Shown here piece after piece: positions 1-9,646 of a DNA stretch of 64,000 nt. Origin of the DNA: Betaproteobacteria bacterium (GTDB lineage: Bacteria; Pseudomonadota; Gammaproteobacteria; Burkholderiales; JACQAP01). The DNA lies in assembly GCA_016194905.1 (NCBI GenBank), contig JACQAP010000012.1:96295-160294 (forward strand), given 5' to 3'. Position 1 is the first letter of the stretch; each line of letters begins with the position of its first letter. Below the pieces are notes generated by a model. That model made no database searches and was not told the origin of the DNA. It saw only the letters and a program-made list of their open reading frames with translations. Both the position numbers and the translations under genes were made by a program.

Positions 1-573
1 CTTGACGTAAGCGCCGATGCCCGAGATCAATCCACCGCCGCCCACGGCGACGAAGATGGCGTCGATCGGACCGCCATGCTGGCGCAGGATTTCCATGCCG
101 ACCGTGCCCTGGCCGGCTATCACATCGGGATCATCATAGGGATGCACGAACGTGAGCTTCTCGCGTTTGGCGATCTGCAGGGAATGCGCATAGGCATCAT
201 CGTAGGAATCGCCGAACAACACCACGCGGGCACCCCGCGCCGCTACTGCCGATATCTTGATCCGCGGCGTGGTGGCCGGCATGACGATGGTGGCGCGGCA
301 GCCGAGCCGCTGCGCCGCCAGCGCCACGCCTTGGGCGTGGTTGCCGGCCGAGGCGGCGATCACACCGCGTTTGAGCTGCGCGGCGCCCAGGTGCGCCATC
401 TTGTTGTAGGCGCCGCGCAGCTTGAAGGAAAACACGGATTGCATGTCCTCGCGCTTGAGCAGAATGGTGTTGCCGAGCCGTCTCGACAGCGCAGGGGCAA
501 TATCCAGCGGCGATTCGATGGCCACGTCGTAGACGCGCGCCTTCAGGATTTTTTCCAGGTAGTCGATCTTCAA
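1..573 (-). CDS. ilvA: Threonine ammonia-lyase (threonine deaminase), C-terminus cut by window edge
   Basis: PLP enzyme converting threonine to 2-oxobutyrate, the first committed step to isoleucine. 191 codons are visible. The PLP lysine lies in SFKLRGAY (K51), the substrate-binding SAGNHAQG follows at 75-82, and the phosphate-binding GGGGL loop is at 178-182 next to the edge. The start is a TTG at 573 preceded by GGGAGAAG; no ATG lies in frame nearby. The regulatory ACT region, if present, is off the window. It is divergent from rpiA. A serine/threonine dehydratase of catabolic type cannot be fully excluded without the C-terminus. Confidence 0.9.
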   Translation of the reverse strand, partial: MKIDYLEKILKARVYDVAIESPLDIAPALSRRLGNTILLKREDMQSVFSFKLRGAYNKMAHLGAAQLKRGVIAASAGNHAQGVALAAQRLGCRATIVMPATTPRIKISAVAARGARVVLFGDSYDDAYAHSLQIAKREKLTFVHPYDDPDVIAGQGTVGMEILRQHGGPIDAIFVAVGGGGLISGIGAYVK

Positions 574-689
574 TGGCTTCTCCCGTGTCGGTCGAGCGTA
601 GCAGCGGGCGGGCCGACCGCGCAACCGCCGCGGCTGGTTTGGGCCGCCGGGTTTGTACCGTCCGGGCGTTGACGCTATGCTTACGCGAA

Positions 690-1367
690 ATGCCCGATAT
701 GCCCAGCGTGAACCAGGACCAGCTCAAGAAGGCGGTGGCAAAAGCCGCCGTCGCCCACGTACCGGACAATTGCATTGTCGGCGTCGGCACCGGGTCGACA
801 GCCAACTACTTCATCGATGAACTGGCGGGAATCAAAGGCCGCATCGAGGGCACGGTGGCGAGTTCGGAAGCCAGCGCGACGCGGCTGAAGAACGCCGGCA
901 TCCGCGTGTTCGACCTGAACGCGGTGACCGAAGTGCCGGTCTACGTGGATGGTGCCGACGAAGTGAACCGCCAGTTGCACATGATCAAGGGCGGCGGTGG
1001 CGCGCTGACCCGCGAGAAAATCGTTGCGGCGGTGGCGCGGAAATTCGTGTGCATCGCCGATGCATCCAAGCTCAAGGATGTGCTCGGCGCCTTCCCGCTG
1101 CCCGTGGAAGTCATTCCGATGGCGCGTTCCCACGTCGGCCGCGAGCTGGTAAGGCTGGGCGGAAAGCCGGAGTTGCGGCAGGGCTTCACCACCGACAACG
1201 GCAATCTGATCCTGGACGTACACGGCCTGAGCATCGCCGACCCGGTCGGCCTGGAGGCGGCGATCAACCAGATCGTCGGTGTGGTGACCAACGGGTTGTT
1301 CGCCCGGCGCGGGGCCGACGTGCTGTTGCTGGGCACCGGAAGCGGCGTCCAGACCATGGTCAGGTGA
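690..1367 (+). CDS. rpiA: Ribose-5-phosphate isomerase A
   Basis: Interconverts ribose 5-phosphate and ribulose 5-phosphate in the non-oxidative pentose phosphate pathway (cytosol). The 225-residue product has the usual family length. Seen: GVGTGSTA at 31-38, DGADE at 87-91 and [11 protein letters not shown] at 100-110, the conserved substrate-binding and catalytic stretches of RpiA. The frame stays open upstream to 573, but that part is antisense to the ilvA start. ATG 690 is preferred; a second ATG at 699 is possible. No strong ribosome binding site decides between them. Confidence 0.95.
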   Translation: MPDMPSVNQDQLKKAVAKAAVAHVPDNCIVGVGTGSTANYFIDELAGIKGRIEGTVASSEASATRLKNAGIRVFDLNAVTEVPVYVDGADEVNRQLHMIKGGGGALTREKIVAAVARKFVCIADASKLKDVLGAFPLPVEVIPMARSHVGRELVRLGGKPELRQGFTTDNGNLILDVHGLSIADPVGLEAAINQIVGVVTNGLFARRGADVLLLGTGSGVQTMVR

Positions 1368-1441
1368 AACCTTTTTGTAACTTGGCGGACTTAAACTATC
1401 TGTCTCAATGGGTCGTCCAGGGTTTCGGGGGGTCAGCGGTG

Positions 1442-2149
1442 ATGATGAACAACGAACACACATCCAAGCAGTTTGAAGCCGAGCTCGAGGCGGTGCGCGC
1501 GCGCGTACTGCAGATGGGCGGACTGGTGGAAGAGCAGATCAGGCTGGCGCTGGATGCGCTGATATCGGGCGATCTGGAGTTGTGCACGAAGGTCGAGAAC
1601 AACGATCACCTGGTGAACGCGCAGGAAGTCGGCATCGACGAGGACTGCAGCACCATCATCGCGCGCCGCCAACCCGCCGCCAGCGACCTGCGCATGCTGA
1701 TGACGGTGGTGAAGACCATCACCGACCTGGAGCGCATCGGCGATGAGGCCGCCAAAATCGCGCGCATGGCCAAACTGATCTATTCGACCGATCGCCTGCA
1801 GCAGCCGCGCACGGTGGAGATCCGCCGCATGTCCACCATTGCGCTGGAAATGCTGCGCAAGTCGCTGGACGCGTTTGCGCGCCTGGACCTTGCCACCTCC
1901 GCCGAAGTCGTGCGTCGCGACCAGCACGTCGATGAGGAATTCCGCGGCGTGCTGCGCCAGTTGATCACATTCATGATGGAAGACCCGCGCACCATTTCGG
2001 TTTCCATCGAAATCCTGTTCATCGCCAAGGCGATCGAGCGCATCGGCGACCACGCCAAGAACATCTCCGAGTACGTCATCTATATGGTAAAGGGCAAGGA
2101 CGTACGCCATGTCACGCTCGAGGAGATCGAGCGCGAAGTCATGGGTTGA
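1442..2149 (+). CDS. phoU: Phosphate-specific transport system accessory protein PhoU
   Basis: Cytosolic helical-bundle protein that links the Pst phosphate transporter to the PhoR/PhoB sensor system and restrains phosphate uptake. The 235 residues show two tandem three-helix PhoU repeats; each has an E/D-x-x-R-I-G-D/E metal-cluster motif (ITDLERIGDEA and KAIERIGDHA). The pst genes and phoB/phoR are not next to it; it heads a polyphosphate island instead. Start: ATG-ATG at 1442/1445, with a run of six G about 10 bases upstream. The open frame continues upstream through rpiA in another phase, which is not coding. Confidence 0.95.
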   Translation: MMNNEHTSKQFEAELEAVRARVLQMGGLVEEQIRLALDALISGDLELCTKVENNDHLVNAQEVGIDEDCSTIIARRQPAASDLRMLMTVVKTITDLERIGDEAAKIARMAKLIYSTDRLQQPRTVEIRRMSTIALEMLRKSLDAFARLDLATSAEVVRRDQHVDEEFRGVLRQLITFMMEDPRTISVSIEILFIAKAIERIGDHAKNISEYVIYMVKGKDVRHVTLEEIEREVMG

Positions 2150-2210
2150 TCCCACCTCACGCCTTCCACCAACACTCTCACCGCAGCAGCTTCAGCCGTA
2201 AGTGTTTCAC

Positions 2211-2376
2211 CTTAAGGCGCAGAGGACGCAAAGGAAGTGCAAGGGCGAAAAGGAGGCAGAATTCCCTCTTTGAGCCAATGGCAGCGGACATCGGAGTTCT
2301 CTGCCGAATGTCTTCTCCCTTTGATTTTCCTCTGCGTCCTCTGCGTCCTCCGCGTCCTTGCGGTAAGCGACTTAAG
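2211..2376. repeat. Dispersed CGCAGAG-type inverted-arm element, copy 1
   Basis: Fills the phoU-ppx gap. The left arm (2214-2237) is built from GCGCAGAGGACGCA-like units and the right arm (2327-2375) from the complement, CTCTGCGTCCTCTGCG. Both outer ends carry CTTAAG (2211-2216 and 2371-2376). The centre is unlike that of the other copies. It ends about 25 bases before the ppx start and leaves the ppx ribosome binding site free. Confidence 0.8.
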
Positions 2377-2399
2377 ATCCGCAGGAGTTTTGAGGCAAA

Positions 2400-3929
2400 A
2401 TGACCGCAATGGAAACTTTCTCCACCATTGCGGCCGTTGACCTCGGCTCCAACTCCTTCCGGCTCCAGGTCGGCCGCGTGGTCGATGATCAGATCTATCC
2501 CCTCGATTCGTTGCGCGAGCCGGTGCGGCTCGCCGCCGGGCTGACCGCGGACAAGCATCTCGACGACGCGGCACAGAGCCGCGCTATCGAGTGTCTGAAG
2601 CGCTTCGGCGAGCGCCTGCGCGGATTGCCGGCCGGCGCGGTGCGCGCGGTCGGCACCAATACGCTGAGGGTGGCCAAGAACGCGCGCGAATTCGTGCCGC
2701 AATTCGAGGCTGCGCTCGGATTTCCGATCGAAGTTGTCGCCGGACGGGAGGAAGCGCGGTTGATCTATCTCGGCGTCGCGCACAGCCTGCCCGCCAGCCC
2801 GGAGATACGCCTGGTAGTGGATATCGGTGGCGGGTCCACCGAGTTCATCGTCGGGGCCGGCAACCAGCCGCACCGGCTGGAAAGCCTGTACATGGGTTGC
2901 GTGAGCTACAGCCTGAAGTTCTTTGCCGATGGCAAGCTTGCCAAGTCCAGCATGAAGCACGCCGAAACCGCCGCACGCATCGAGCTGGAGACCATCAAGA
3001 AGCAGTTCTCGCGCAAGCACTGGCAACAGGCAGTCGGCTCCTCCGGCACCGCACGCGCGATAGCAGACATCGTCGAGGCCAGCGGCTGGAGCACTTCAGG
3101 CATCACTCGCGAGGGGCTGGAGCGTCTGCGGCAGGCCCTGCTGAAGGCAGGCGATACGGCAAAGCTGGACCTGCCGGGATTGAAAGACGACCGCACCGCC
3201 GTACTGCCCGGCGGCTTCGCCATCATGAGCGCGATTTTTGCGGAACTCGACGTCGAGCACCTGGCGCTCGCGACCGGCGCCATGCGCCAGGGCATCTTGT
3301 GGGACATGATCGGCCGCGCGCACCGGCGCGACATGCGCGAACTGACCGTGCGCCAGTTCATGAAGCGCTACCACGTGGACGCCGGCCAGGCGCACCGGGT
3401 CGAGCGATTGGCGCTCAAGCTGTACGAACAACTGGTCGAAAGCGGCAAGGAAGAGTACGAGTACCCGATGCACATGTTGTCGTGGGCCGCGCGTTTGCAG
3501 GAGATCGGCCTGACGGTGGCACACAGCGGCTATCACAAGCATTCGTCTTATATCGTCGCCAACGCCGACATGCCGGGTTTTTCCAAGATGGAGCAGGCGC
3601 AGCTTTCCATGCTGGTCCTGGCGCATCGCGGTTCGCTCGGCAAGCTGCATGGCCTCGTCAGAGCGGACTACGACTGGTCGTTGCTGGTCGCGCTGCGGCT
3701 GGCGGCGCTGTTGCATCGCAGCCGGTCGGATGTCCGCCTGCCGGCGATCCGCACATTCCGGAAAAAATCCACGTTCACCGTCGAGGTGGACGCGAAATGG
3801 CTGGCCGCCAATCCACTCACCGTAGCCGAGCTGCGCGACGAGATCAAGGACTGGAACGGGCTCGGCGTCGAACTATCGGTCCCGCAACTGGCGGAAGTCG
3901 AGTCCTCGGAAATGCTGGCGACCGACTGA
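2400..3929 (+). CDS. ppx: Exopolyphosphatase (Ppx/GppA family)
   Basis: Processively releases phosphate from polyphosphate ends; family members can also hydrolyse pppGpp. It has 509 residues, with the ASKHA-fold phosphate loop DLGSNSF at 14-20, catalytic glutamate in REEARLIY near 118, and the second loop DIGGGSTEF at 141-149. The C-terminal third (about 310-500) is the HD-like helical domain of long Ppx proteins. Start ATG 2400 has GGAG upstream; ATG 2409 is an alternative. It is convergent with the polyP:AMP phosphotransferase gene (3 bp gap), so enzymes that make and use polyphosphate are adjacent. Ppx versus GppA specificity cannot be settled by eye. Confidence 0.92.
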   Translation: MTAMETFSTIAAVDLGSNSFRLQVGRVVDDQIYPLDSLREPVRLAAGLTADKHLDDAAQSRAIECLKRFGERLRGLPAGAVRAVGTNTLRVAKNAREFVPQFEAALGFPIEVVAGREEARLIYLGVAHSLPASPEIRLVVDIGGGSTEFIVGAGNQPHRLESLYMGCVSYSLKFFADGKLAKSSMKHAETAARIELETIKKQFSRKHWQQAVGSSGTARAIADIVEASGWSTSGITREGLERLRQALLKAGDTAKLDLPGLKDDRTAVLPGGFAIMSAIFAELDVEHLALATGAMRQGILWDMIGRAHRRDMRELTVRQFMKRYHVDAGQAHRVERLALKLYEQLVESGKEEYEYPMHMLSWAARLQEIGLTVAHSGYHKHSSYIVANADMPGFSKMEQAQLSMLVLAHRGSLGKLHGLVRADYDWSLLVALRLAALLHRSRSDVRLPAIRTFRKKSTFTVEVDAKWLAANPLTVAELRDEIKDWNGLGVELSVPQLAEVESSEMLATD

Positions 3930-3932
3930 AAC

Positions 3933-5423
3933 TCACCAGGGCCGCTTCAGGACGGCTTCCATCCGGTCGCAGATCGTTCTCAGCACTTTGGCCCGGGCGT
4001 GGAGTTTGTCGTTGGCTTCCACCAGTGTCCACGGCGCGATGTCGGTCGAGGTGCGATCGACCATATCGCACACGGCCTTTTCATAGGCGTCCCACTTCTT
4101 GCGGTTGCGCCAGTCCTCGGGCGTGATCTTGAAGCGCTTGAACGCGGTTTTCTGGCGTTCCTTGAAGCGCCGGTATTGTTCTTCCTTGCTGATCGCCAGC
4201 CAGAACTTGATCACGATCGCACCGTTGTCCTCGAGCTGCTGTTCGAAGTCGTTGATCTCCGGATAAGCGCGCATCCAGTCGAATTCGGAAGCAAACCCTT
4301 CCACGCGCTCGACCAGTACGCGGCCATACCAGGAGCGATCGAAGATCGCGAAGCGCCCGTGCCTGGGCACCTGACGCCAGAAACGCCACAAATAAGGTTG
4401 CGCGCGTTCTTCTTCCGTCGGCGCTGCGACCGGCACGATACGGTATTGGCGCGCATCCAGCGCCTGCGCTACACGCCGGATGGCACTGCCTTTTCCGGCG
4501 GCATCGTTGCCTTCGAACGCGAGGACGACCGAGCGATTCCTGAATCGGGGATGACGCGAAAGCAGGTTGAGCCTGGTCCGATAATCATCGAGGAGCTTTT
4601 CGTATTTGCTGCGCTCGAGCTTCAGATTCAGGTCCAGGGATCTCACGATGTTTCGGTGGTCTATCGCTGGCGGAAGCGGCGCAATGCGGTCTTCCTTTAC
4701 CTTGGCCGGCTTCCGGTCGAGGCGTTCGCGCATCGCCGCGAGCAGCGTGCGGCCGGCCGTGAGGCTGCGATAACACGCATCGACGCCTTCGACTACGATC
4801 CAGGGCGCGGTCGCGCTGCTGGTCTGGCGCAGCGTGAACTCCGACACCTTGCGGAATTTGTCGTAGAGTTTGAAATCCGCCCATTCCGTGTCGCTGACCT
4901 TCCAGCGCGTCTTCGGGTCCTTTTGCAGCGACTTCAGGCGCTTTTTCTGTGCGGCCTTGGACAAGTGAAACCAGAATTTGAGGATCAGCGCACCTTCGTC
5001 GCCGAGCATTCTCTCGAAGCGCACGATGTCCTCGATGCGCTGGACCAGTTGCGGGTGCCTGGCCTCGCCTTTGACGCGGTCCAGGATCGGTTGCGTATAC
5101 CAATGGCCGAACAGAATGCCGATTTTCCCTTTGGGCGGCAGCGCCTGCCAGTAACGCCACATCGGCGGCCGCTCCCGCTCTTCGTCGGACGGTTCTCCGA
5201 AGGCCACGGTGCGCATATGGCGCGGATCCATCCATTCGTTCAGCAGATTGACGGTCTCGCCCTTGCCGGCGCCGTCCATGCCGCCGATCAGGACGATGAC
5301 CGGGAAGCGCCCGTCCTCGAACAGATCGTATTGCGCATCGAGCAGGGATTCGCGCAGCTTCGGTACCTGGCGCGCATAAGTCTGCTTGGTGATCGCGTGC
5401 CCCAGTTCCGCCGATTCGAACAT
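3933..5423 (-). CDS. pap: Polyphosphate:AMP phosphotransferase (two-domain PPK2, class II)
   Basis: Transfers phosphate from polyphosphate to AMP, giving ADP. The 496 residues are two fused PPK2 domains. The N-terminal domain has a P-loop GGMDGAGKGE (47-56), but its Walker B region reads FGHWYTQ (105-111). The C-terminal domain has both EGNDAAGKGS (304-313) and the intact FDRSWYGR (361-368). The family pattern is that the C-terminal half carries the activity, which fits these residues. Downstream of sixA on the same strand with a 10 bp gap, probably co-transcribed. Confidence 0.93.
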   Translation of the reverse strand: MFESAELGHAITKQTYARQVPKLRESLLDAQYDLFEDGRFPVIVLIGGMDGAGKGETVNLLNEWMDPRHMRTVAFGEPSDEERERPPMWRYWQALPPKGKIGILFGHWYTQPILDRVKGEARHPQLVQRIEDIVRFERMLGDEGALILKFWFHLSKAAQKKRLKSLQKDPKTRWKVSDTEWADFKLYDKFRKVSEFTLRQTSSATAPWIVVEGVDACYRSLTAGRTLLAAMRERLDRKPAKVKEDRIAPLPPAIDHRNIVRSLDLNLKLERSKYEKLLDDYRTRLNLLSRHPRFRNRSVVLAFEGNDAAGKGSAIRRVAQALDARQYRIVPVAAPTEEERAQPYLWRFWRQVPRHGRFAIFDRSWYGRVLVERVEGFASEFDWMRAYPEINDFEQQLEDNGAIVIKFWLAISKEEQYRRFKERQKTAFKRFKITPEDWRNRKKWDAYEKAVCDMVDRTSTDIAPWTLVEANDKLHARAKVLRTICDRMEAVLKRPW

Positions 5424-5433
5424 CGAAACCCCC

Positions 5434-5886
5434 TTAGATGAAATCAGGACCGATCACCGCGCGTAGCACCACTTGCGGCTGTTCGTCGCGCTCCCGGTGC
5501 GAGAGCCACCAGACTGCGCCTTTCTTGATGCTCCAGGGCATCGGTTCGCCGGCGATCAGCAGTGAAGCCAGCAGCCCAAGCGTGGGTTGATGGCCGACCA
5601 CCAATACCGCACCCTTGTGCTCCGGCCAGCCCGCAGCGGCGAGCACCGCGGCCGGCGATGCGCCGGGGGCGAGGTCGCGCACGATTTCGAAATTCTCCGT
5701 CAACGCCTTCGCGGTTTGCAGGGCGCGCTCGGCCGGGCTGACGATAATGCGCGTGCGTTTCGGCAGTCTGGGACGCAGCCAGTGTGCGAGTTCCTGCGCC
5801 TGCTTCACGCCCTTGGCGGTCAGTTTCCGCGCCGGATCGGGCGTGCCGTCGACGGCTTCTGCATGACGCCATAAGATCAAATCCAT
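5434..5886 (-). CDS. sixA: Phosphohistidine phosphatase SixA-like
   Basis: Histidine-phosphatase superfamily protein of 150 residues, the short SixA length. The phosphoacceptor motif is WRHAEA with H8, a second arginine lies in SPAERALQT (R54), and the second histidine is in VVGHQPTLG (H99). SixA removes phosphate from histidine of phosphotransfer proteins such as HPt domains or PTS(Ntr) components; the substrate here is unknown. It lies between the CYTH-CHAD gene and pap in a tight minus-strand run, so a role tied to polyphosphate or its histidine-phosphorylated enzymes is possible but is inference. Confidence 0.88.
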   Translation of the reverse strand: MDLILWRHAEAVDGTPDPARKLTAKGVKQAQELAHWLRPRLPKRTRIIVSPAERALQTAKALTENFEIVRDLAPGASPAAVLAAAGWPEHKGAVLVVGHQPTLGLLASLLIAGEPMPWSIKKGAVWWLSHRERDEQPQVVLRAVIGPDFI

Positions 5887-5916
5887 GCCACCATCCTCCC
5901 GGGAAATCCGTGCCGA

Positions 5917-7440
5917 TCAAAGAGACTCCCACCATGGATGCAATTCGTCGAAGCGTTTCCAGATATCTTCGAGCTGGTCGTGGCATTGCTCCCCATCGCG
6001 CGCGCACCAGCCGCGCAGAAAGCCCACGGCCTGCTGGTAATCCGTTGACGAATCTTCGGCTGCCAGGGCGTCAAGCAATTTCCACGCGGTAGCATCGTCG
6101 TTGAGCTGTCCGAGCGATTCCTGCAGATCAACCAGTGCCCGCAGCGTGCCCGCCGCCTTGTCTTCGAACAGTGGCAGAAAGAATTCGATCGCATAGCGCA
6201 GGCGCTTGACCTGGATGCGCAGTCGGTGAAGATCCGCGAAGCCGAGTTGCGAAATAGGGCGTCCGCGCTTCTTCACGCCCGCGTATCTGCGCGACACAAT
6301 TTTCGCCGCAAACTTCAGCAGCGTCCTGTTCGCGGCGACCGGCCGGGCCGTCTCGCCACGCCATTGTCCGACCCAAAGCGCCTGCGTCAACCGCAGCAGC
6401 ATCGCCGTGTATTCCGGTGCCGCGACCGCCGTGCGCACGGCACGAGCGGCCCGCTGCCGGGCATTCTGGGTCCGCTGGCGCAACGCCGCGACACCGCCAT
6501 GCCGCCCGGACCCCGCATGCGGCAGCGTTTCGACGGCAAAGACGTCCAGATCGCGAGCATCGCCCAGCAATCGCGCTACGGACTTCAGTTCATCCAATGT
6601 TCGCGCGAAATGCGACCTGGGTATCGCCGCATCGAACACGCGAAATGCCGAGCGCAGACGCCGCAACGCGACGCGTGCCTGGTGAAAATACTCCGGGTTG
6701 CGACCGGCGAGGAGGCCGATCTCGTTATCCTGCAGATGTGCGAGACAATGGAATGCGACGGCGACGAAGGCGTCGTCGACCGACATGTCCGTGGACAATG
6801 GTGGCGTCGACGCTTTCATCGGCGAGGATTCGATGCGCGCCGCAAGCGCGTAACCGCGTTGCGCCTTGCTGCGATTGTCGAGTCTTACCGGCAACCCCCG
6901 AGCAATCTCGAGCGCCAGATCGAACAATGCATCGGTTTCTCCCGCCTTGAGTTCGAGTTCGACTTCGCAAATCGGGTCGCGTCGCCCGCCTGCGGCTATT
7001 GCGCCGCGATCCAGACTGACTTCGATGATCGTTCCGGCGCGTGGCCGTATCAGCGTCGAGCTACGTCTGAATTCGGTTGTGAACGCGACCTGGAGTGCTT
7101 CACGCGTTTGCTTGTCGGCCACCAGTTTGCCGAAGCCGGCTTCGATCATCGCCGGAAAGTTCGGTAGTTGTGCCGGCACTTCGGTCTCGTGTTCGGCGCG
7201 TCGGTGCAGGCCTCCGGCGGCAATCCCGGCACTCTTGACGGTCTGGATCCAGCGTTTTCCCTCGCGCCGCAGCCGCAGCGCCACGCCGCCGCTTTGCAGG
7301 CGGCGATCCGGAGTGTCGTAGTAAGCCGAGAACAGCCGGCGGGATGCGGGCTTGCGATGAGGGTGCCGTTTCAGTACGCCCCACAGGCGCCGTGCGTGCT
7401 CCGGTTCCACCGACAATTTGATTTCGATCTCCTGAGCCAT
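5917..7440 (-). CDS. CYTH-CHAD domain protein (inorganic triphosphatase-like, polyP-associated)
   Basis: 507 residues. An N-terminal CYTH domain (about 1-200) opens with the signature EIEIK at 4-8 and has acidic/basic strands typical of triphosphate-tunnel enzymes (CEVELELK near 158-165). A C-terminal CHAD domain (about 220-505) is helical, with conserved basic motifs such as HQARVALRRLRSAF (253-266) and LHRLRIQVKRLRYA. CHAD domains bind polyphosphate and CYTH tunnels hydrolyse triphosphate, so this protein fits its place between ppk1 and sixA/pap. The start at 7440 (MAQEIEIK) is chosen because the signature begins there; the upstream open frame overlaps ppk1. Confidence 0.9.
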   Translation of the reverse strand: MAQEIEIKLSVEPEHARRLWGVLKRHPHRKPASRRLFSAYYDTPDRRLQSGGVALRLRREGKRWIQTVKSAGIAAGGLHRRAEHETEVPAQLPNFPAMIEAGFGKLVADKQTREALQVAFTTEFRRSSTLIRPRAGTIIEVSLDRGAIAAGGRRDPICEVELELKAGETDALFDLALEIARGLPVRLDNRSKAQRGYALAARIESSPMKASTPPLSTDMSVDDAFVAVAFHCLAHLQDNEIGLLAGRNPEYFHQARVALRRLRSAFRVFDAAIPRSHFARTLDELKSVARLLGDARDLDVFAVETLPHAGSGRHGGVAALRQRTQNARQRAARAVRTAVAAPEYTAMLLRLTQALWVGQWRGETARPVAANRTLLKFAAKIVSRRYAGVKKRGRPISQLGFADLHRLRIQVKRLRYAIEFFLPLFEDKAAGTLRALVDLQESLGQLNDDATAWKLLDALAAEDSSTDYQQAVGFLRGWCARDGEQCHDQLEDIWKRFDELHPWWESL

Positions 7441-7465
7441 TTGGAGCGAAATCAACGCACGCAAC

Positions 7466-9646
7466 TCAGGCCGGCGCCGGGCCGGACGAAAGCTTGGCGA
7501 GCAATGCCGCCTGGGCTGCCGCACGCTTGCCGTGCGCGGACTTCTTGCGCTCGTAGCGACCGTCGCCGTTCATCTCCCATGCCTCGCCAATGTCGGCGAG
7601 GTAGGTTTTCAGCGACTCGTCGATCACACGCTTCTTGAGCCTGTCGTCGAGCACCGGAAAGCATACTTCGACGCGGCGAAAGAAATTGCGATCCATCCAG
7701 TCCGCGCTCGACAGCAGCACCCTTTCGGCACTCTTGAAATAGAACACGCGGTGATGTTCGAGAAAACGACCGATGATCGAACGCACGCGGATGTTATCCG
7801 AAAGCCCGGGGATGCCGGGCCGCAGCGCACACACGCCGCGGATGATGAGATCGACTTGCACGCCGGCCATCGATGCTTCGTACAATGCGGAAATGATCTC
7901 GGGCTCGAGCAGTGCGTTCATCTTGGCGATGATCCCGGCTTCCTTTCCCGCCCTGGCGTGCTCCGCTTCCTGGCGGATTGCCGCCAGGATCTGCGAATGC
8001 AGCGTGAAGGGCGATTGCCACAGGTGCTTGAGCTTGCCTGCCTTGCCCAGTCCCGTGAGCTGCATGAATATATCGTTCACGTCGGCGCCGATCTCTTCGT
8101 GGCAGCTGAACAGGCCGAAGTCCGTATAGGACATGGCGGTGCGGGCGTGATAGTTGCCGGTGCCCAGATGCACATAACGCCGCAGCCCGTCCTCTTCGCG
8201 GCGCAATACCATCGACATCTTGGCGTGGGTTTTGTGCCCGACGACGCCGTAGATCACATGGGCGCCGACTTCCTCCAGCTTCGCGGCCCAGTTGATATTG
8301 GCCTCTTCGTCGAAGCGCGCCATGAGTTCGACCACGACGGTGACTTCCTTGCCGTTGCGGGCGGCTTCGAGCAGCGCCTGCATCAGTTCGGAATTGGCGC
8401 CGGTGCGATAAACAGTCTGCTTGATGGCGACGACGTTGGGATCGATGGCCGCCTGCTGGATGAAACCGATTACCGGTTTGAACGACTGAAAAGGATGATG
8501 CAGCAGGATGTCACTCTTGCGGATGACGGCGAAGATGTCCGGCACTTTGGTGAGTGCGGCAGGAACGCCCGGTGCGAAAGGCGGGAACTTGAGGTCCGGC
8601 CGATCCAACCAGTCGGGCACCTGCATGAGACGGACCAGGTTGACCGGCCCGGTCACCCGATAGAGATCATCGGCGGTCAAATTGAACTGCTGCAGCAGGA
8701 AATCCGAAATCACCGGCGAACACAGGTCGGCGACCTCGAGCCGAACCGCGTCGCCGAAATGCCGCTGCGGCAATTCGCCTTGCAATGCAAGGCGCAGGTT
8801 CTTCACTTCTTCTTCGTCTACGAACAGGTCGCTGTTGCGGGTGACGCGAAACTGATAGCAGCCCTGCACCTCCATTCCGGCGAACAGCTCGTCGACATGC
8901 GCATGAATGATCGACGACAGGAACACGAAACCGTGGTCGGTGCCGGCGATTTCGCGCGGGAGCATGATCACTCGCGGCAGCACGCGCGGAGCCTGCACCA
9001 GCGCGAAACCGGAGTTGCGGCCGAATGCGTCCTTGCCCGAAAGCTGGACCGCGAAGTTCAGGCTTTTGTTGAGGATGCGCGGAAAAGGATGCGCCGGGTC
9101 GAGGCCGATCGGCGTCATCACCGGCATGATCTCCTTCAGGAAGAAAGCCTTGATCCATGCTTTCTGTGCGTCGCCCCAGTCGTGCCGTCGCAGGAAGCGG
9201 ATGCCCTCGCGCGCGAGCTGCGGCAGGAGTTCCTCGTTCCACAGTTGATACTGGCGCGCGACCAGCACGTGCGCCCGCAGCGACACTTCACGGAATACCT
9301 GCGAGGGCGAGGCGCCGTCCGGGCCCGTGAAATCGGCGCCGAGTTCGATCTGAGCCTTCAGGCCGGCCACGCGGATCTCGAAGAACTCGTCGAGGTTGTT
9401 GCTCACAATGCACAGGAAGCGTAGCCGCTCGAGCAGCGGTACCTCGGCATCTTTAGCCTGGGCCAGCACCCTGCGGTTGAATTCGAGTTGGGCGAATTCC
9501 CGGTTGAGATAGAGCTGGGGATTGGATCGCCTGACCTTGCCCGATTTGTCGGCAACGAGTGCGGCCCGCTTGCGGGCGGCCTTCTCCGGCGCGAGCGTAG
9601 CTGCGCGGTCGGCCGACTCCGCCTTGGTGTGACCCGCTTTGGTAAT
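7466..9646 (-). CDS. ppk1: Polyphosphate kinase 1, apparent non-canonical start
   Basis: Makes polyphosphate from ATP at the membrane. About 726 residues, close to family length. The conserved N-terminal NREFAQLEFNRRVL is present near 48-61, the phosphohistidine region KTHAKM near 470 and YVHLGTGNYH near 490. The frame is open upstream, but no ATG, GTG or TTG codon occurs in frame between the upstream gene and the conserved N-terminus. The best start by position is ATT 9646, six bases after GGGGAG; CTG 9652 is the alternative. Either a rare start codon or a sequence error is implied. It is 25 bp upstream of the CYTH-CHAD gene. Confidence 0.9.
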   Translation of the reverse strand: MTKAGHTKAESADRAATLAPEKAARKRAALVADKSGKVRRSNPQLYLNREFAQLEFNRRVLAQAKDAEVPLLERLRFLCIVSNNLDEFFEIRVAGLKAQIELGADFTGPDGASPSQVFREVSLRAHVLVARQYQLWNEELLPQLAREGIRFLRRHDWGDAQKAWIKAFFLKEIMPVMTPIGLDPAHPFPRILNKSLNFAVQLSGKDAFGRNSGFALVQAPRVLPRVIMLPREIAGTDHGFVFLSSIIHAHVDELFAGMEVQGCYQFRVTRNSDLFVDEEEVKNLRLALQGELPQRHFGDAVRLEVADLCSPVISDFLLQQFNLTADDLYRVTGPVNLVRLMQVPDWLDRPDLKFPPFAPGVPAALTKVPDIFAVIRKSDILLHHPFQSFKPVIGFIQQAAIDPNVVAIKQTVYRTGANSELMQALLEAARNGKEVTVVVELMARFDEEANINWAAKLEEVGAHVIYGVVGHKTHAKMSMVLRREEDGLRRYVHLGTGNYHARTAMSYTDFGLFSCHEEIGADVNDIFMQLTGLGKAGKLKHLWQSPFTLHSQILAAIRQEAEHARAGKEAGIIAKMNALLEPEIISALYEASMAGVQVDLIIRGVCALRPGIPGLSDNIRVRSIIGRFLEHHRVFYFKSAERVLLSSADWMDRNFFRRVEVCFPVLDDRLKKRVIDESLKTYLADIGEAWEMNGDGRYERKKSAHGKRAAAQAALLAKLSSGPAPA

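Noticed and set aside
2212..2440. Short frames within the phoU-ppx gap
   Set aside because: They are translations of the CGCAGAG-type repeat arms; no start signals.
7532..9424. 630-codon open frame antisense to ppk1
   Set aside because: Shadow of the ppk1 frame; no recognisable domain or ribosome binding site.
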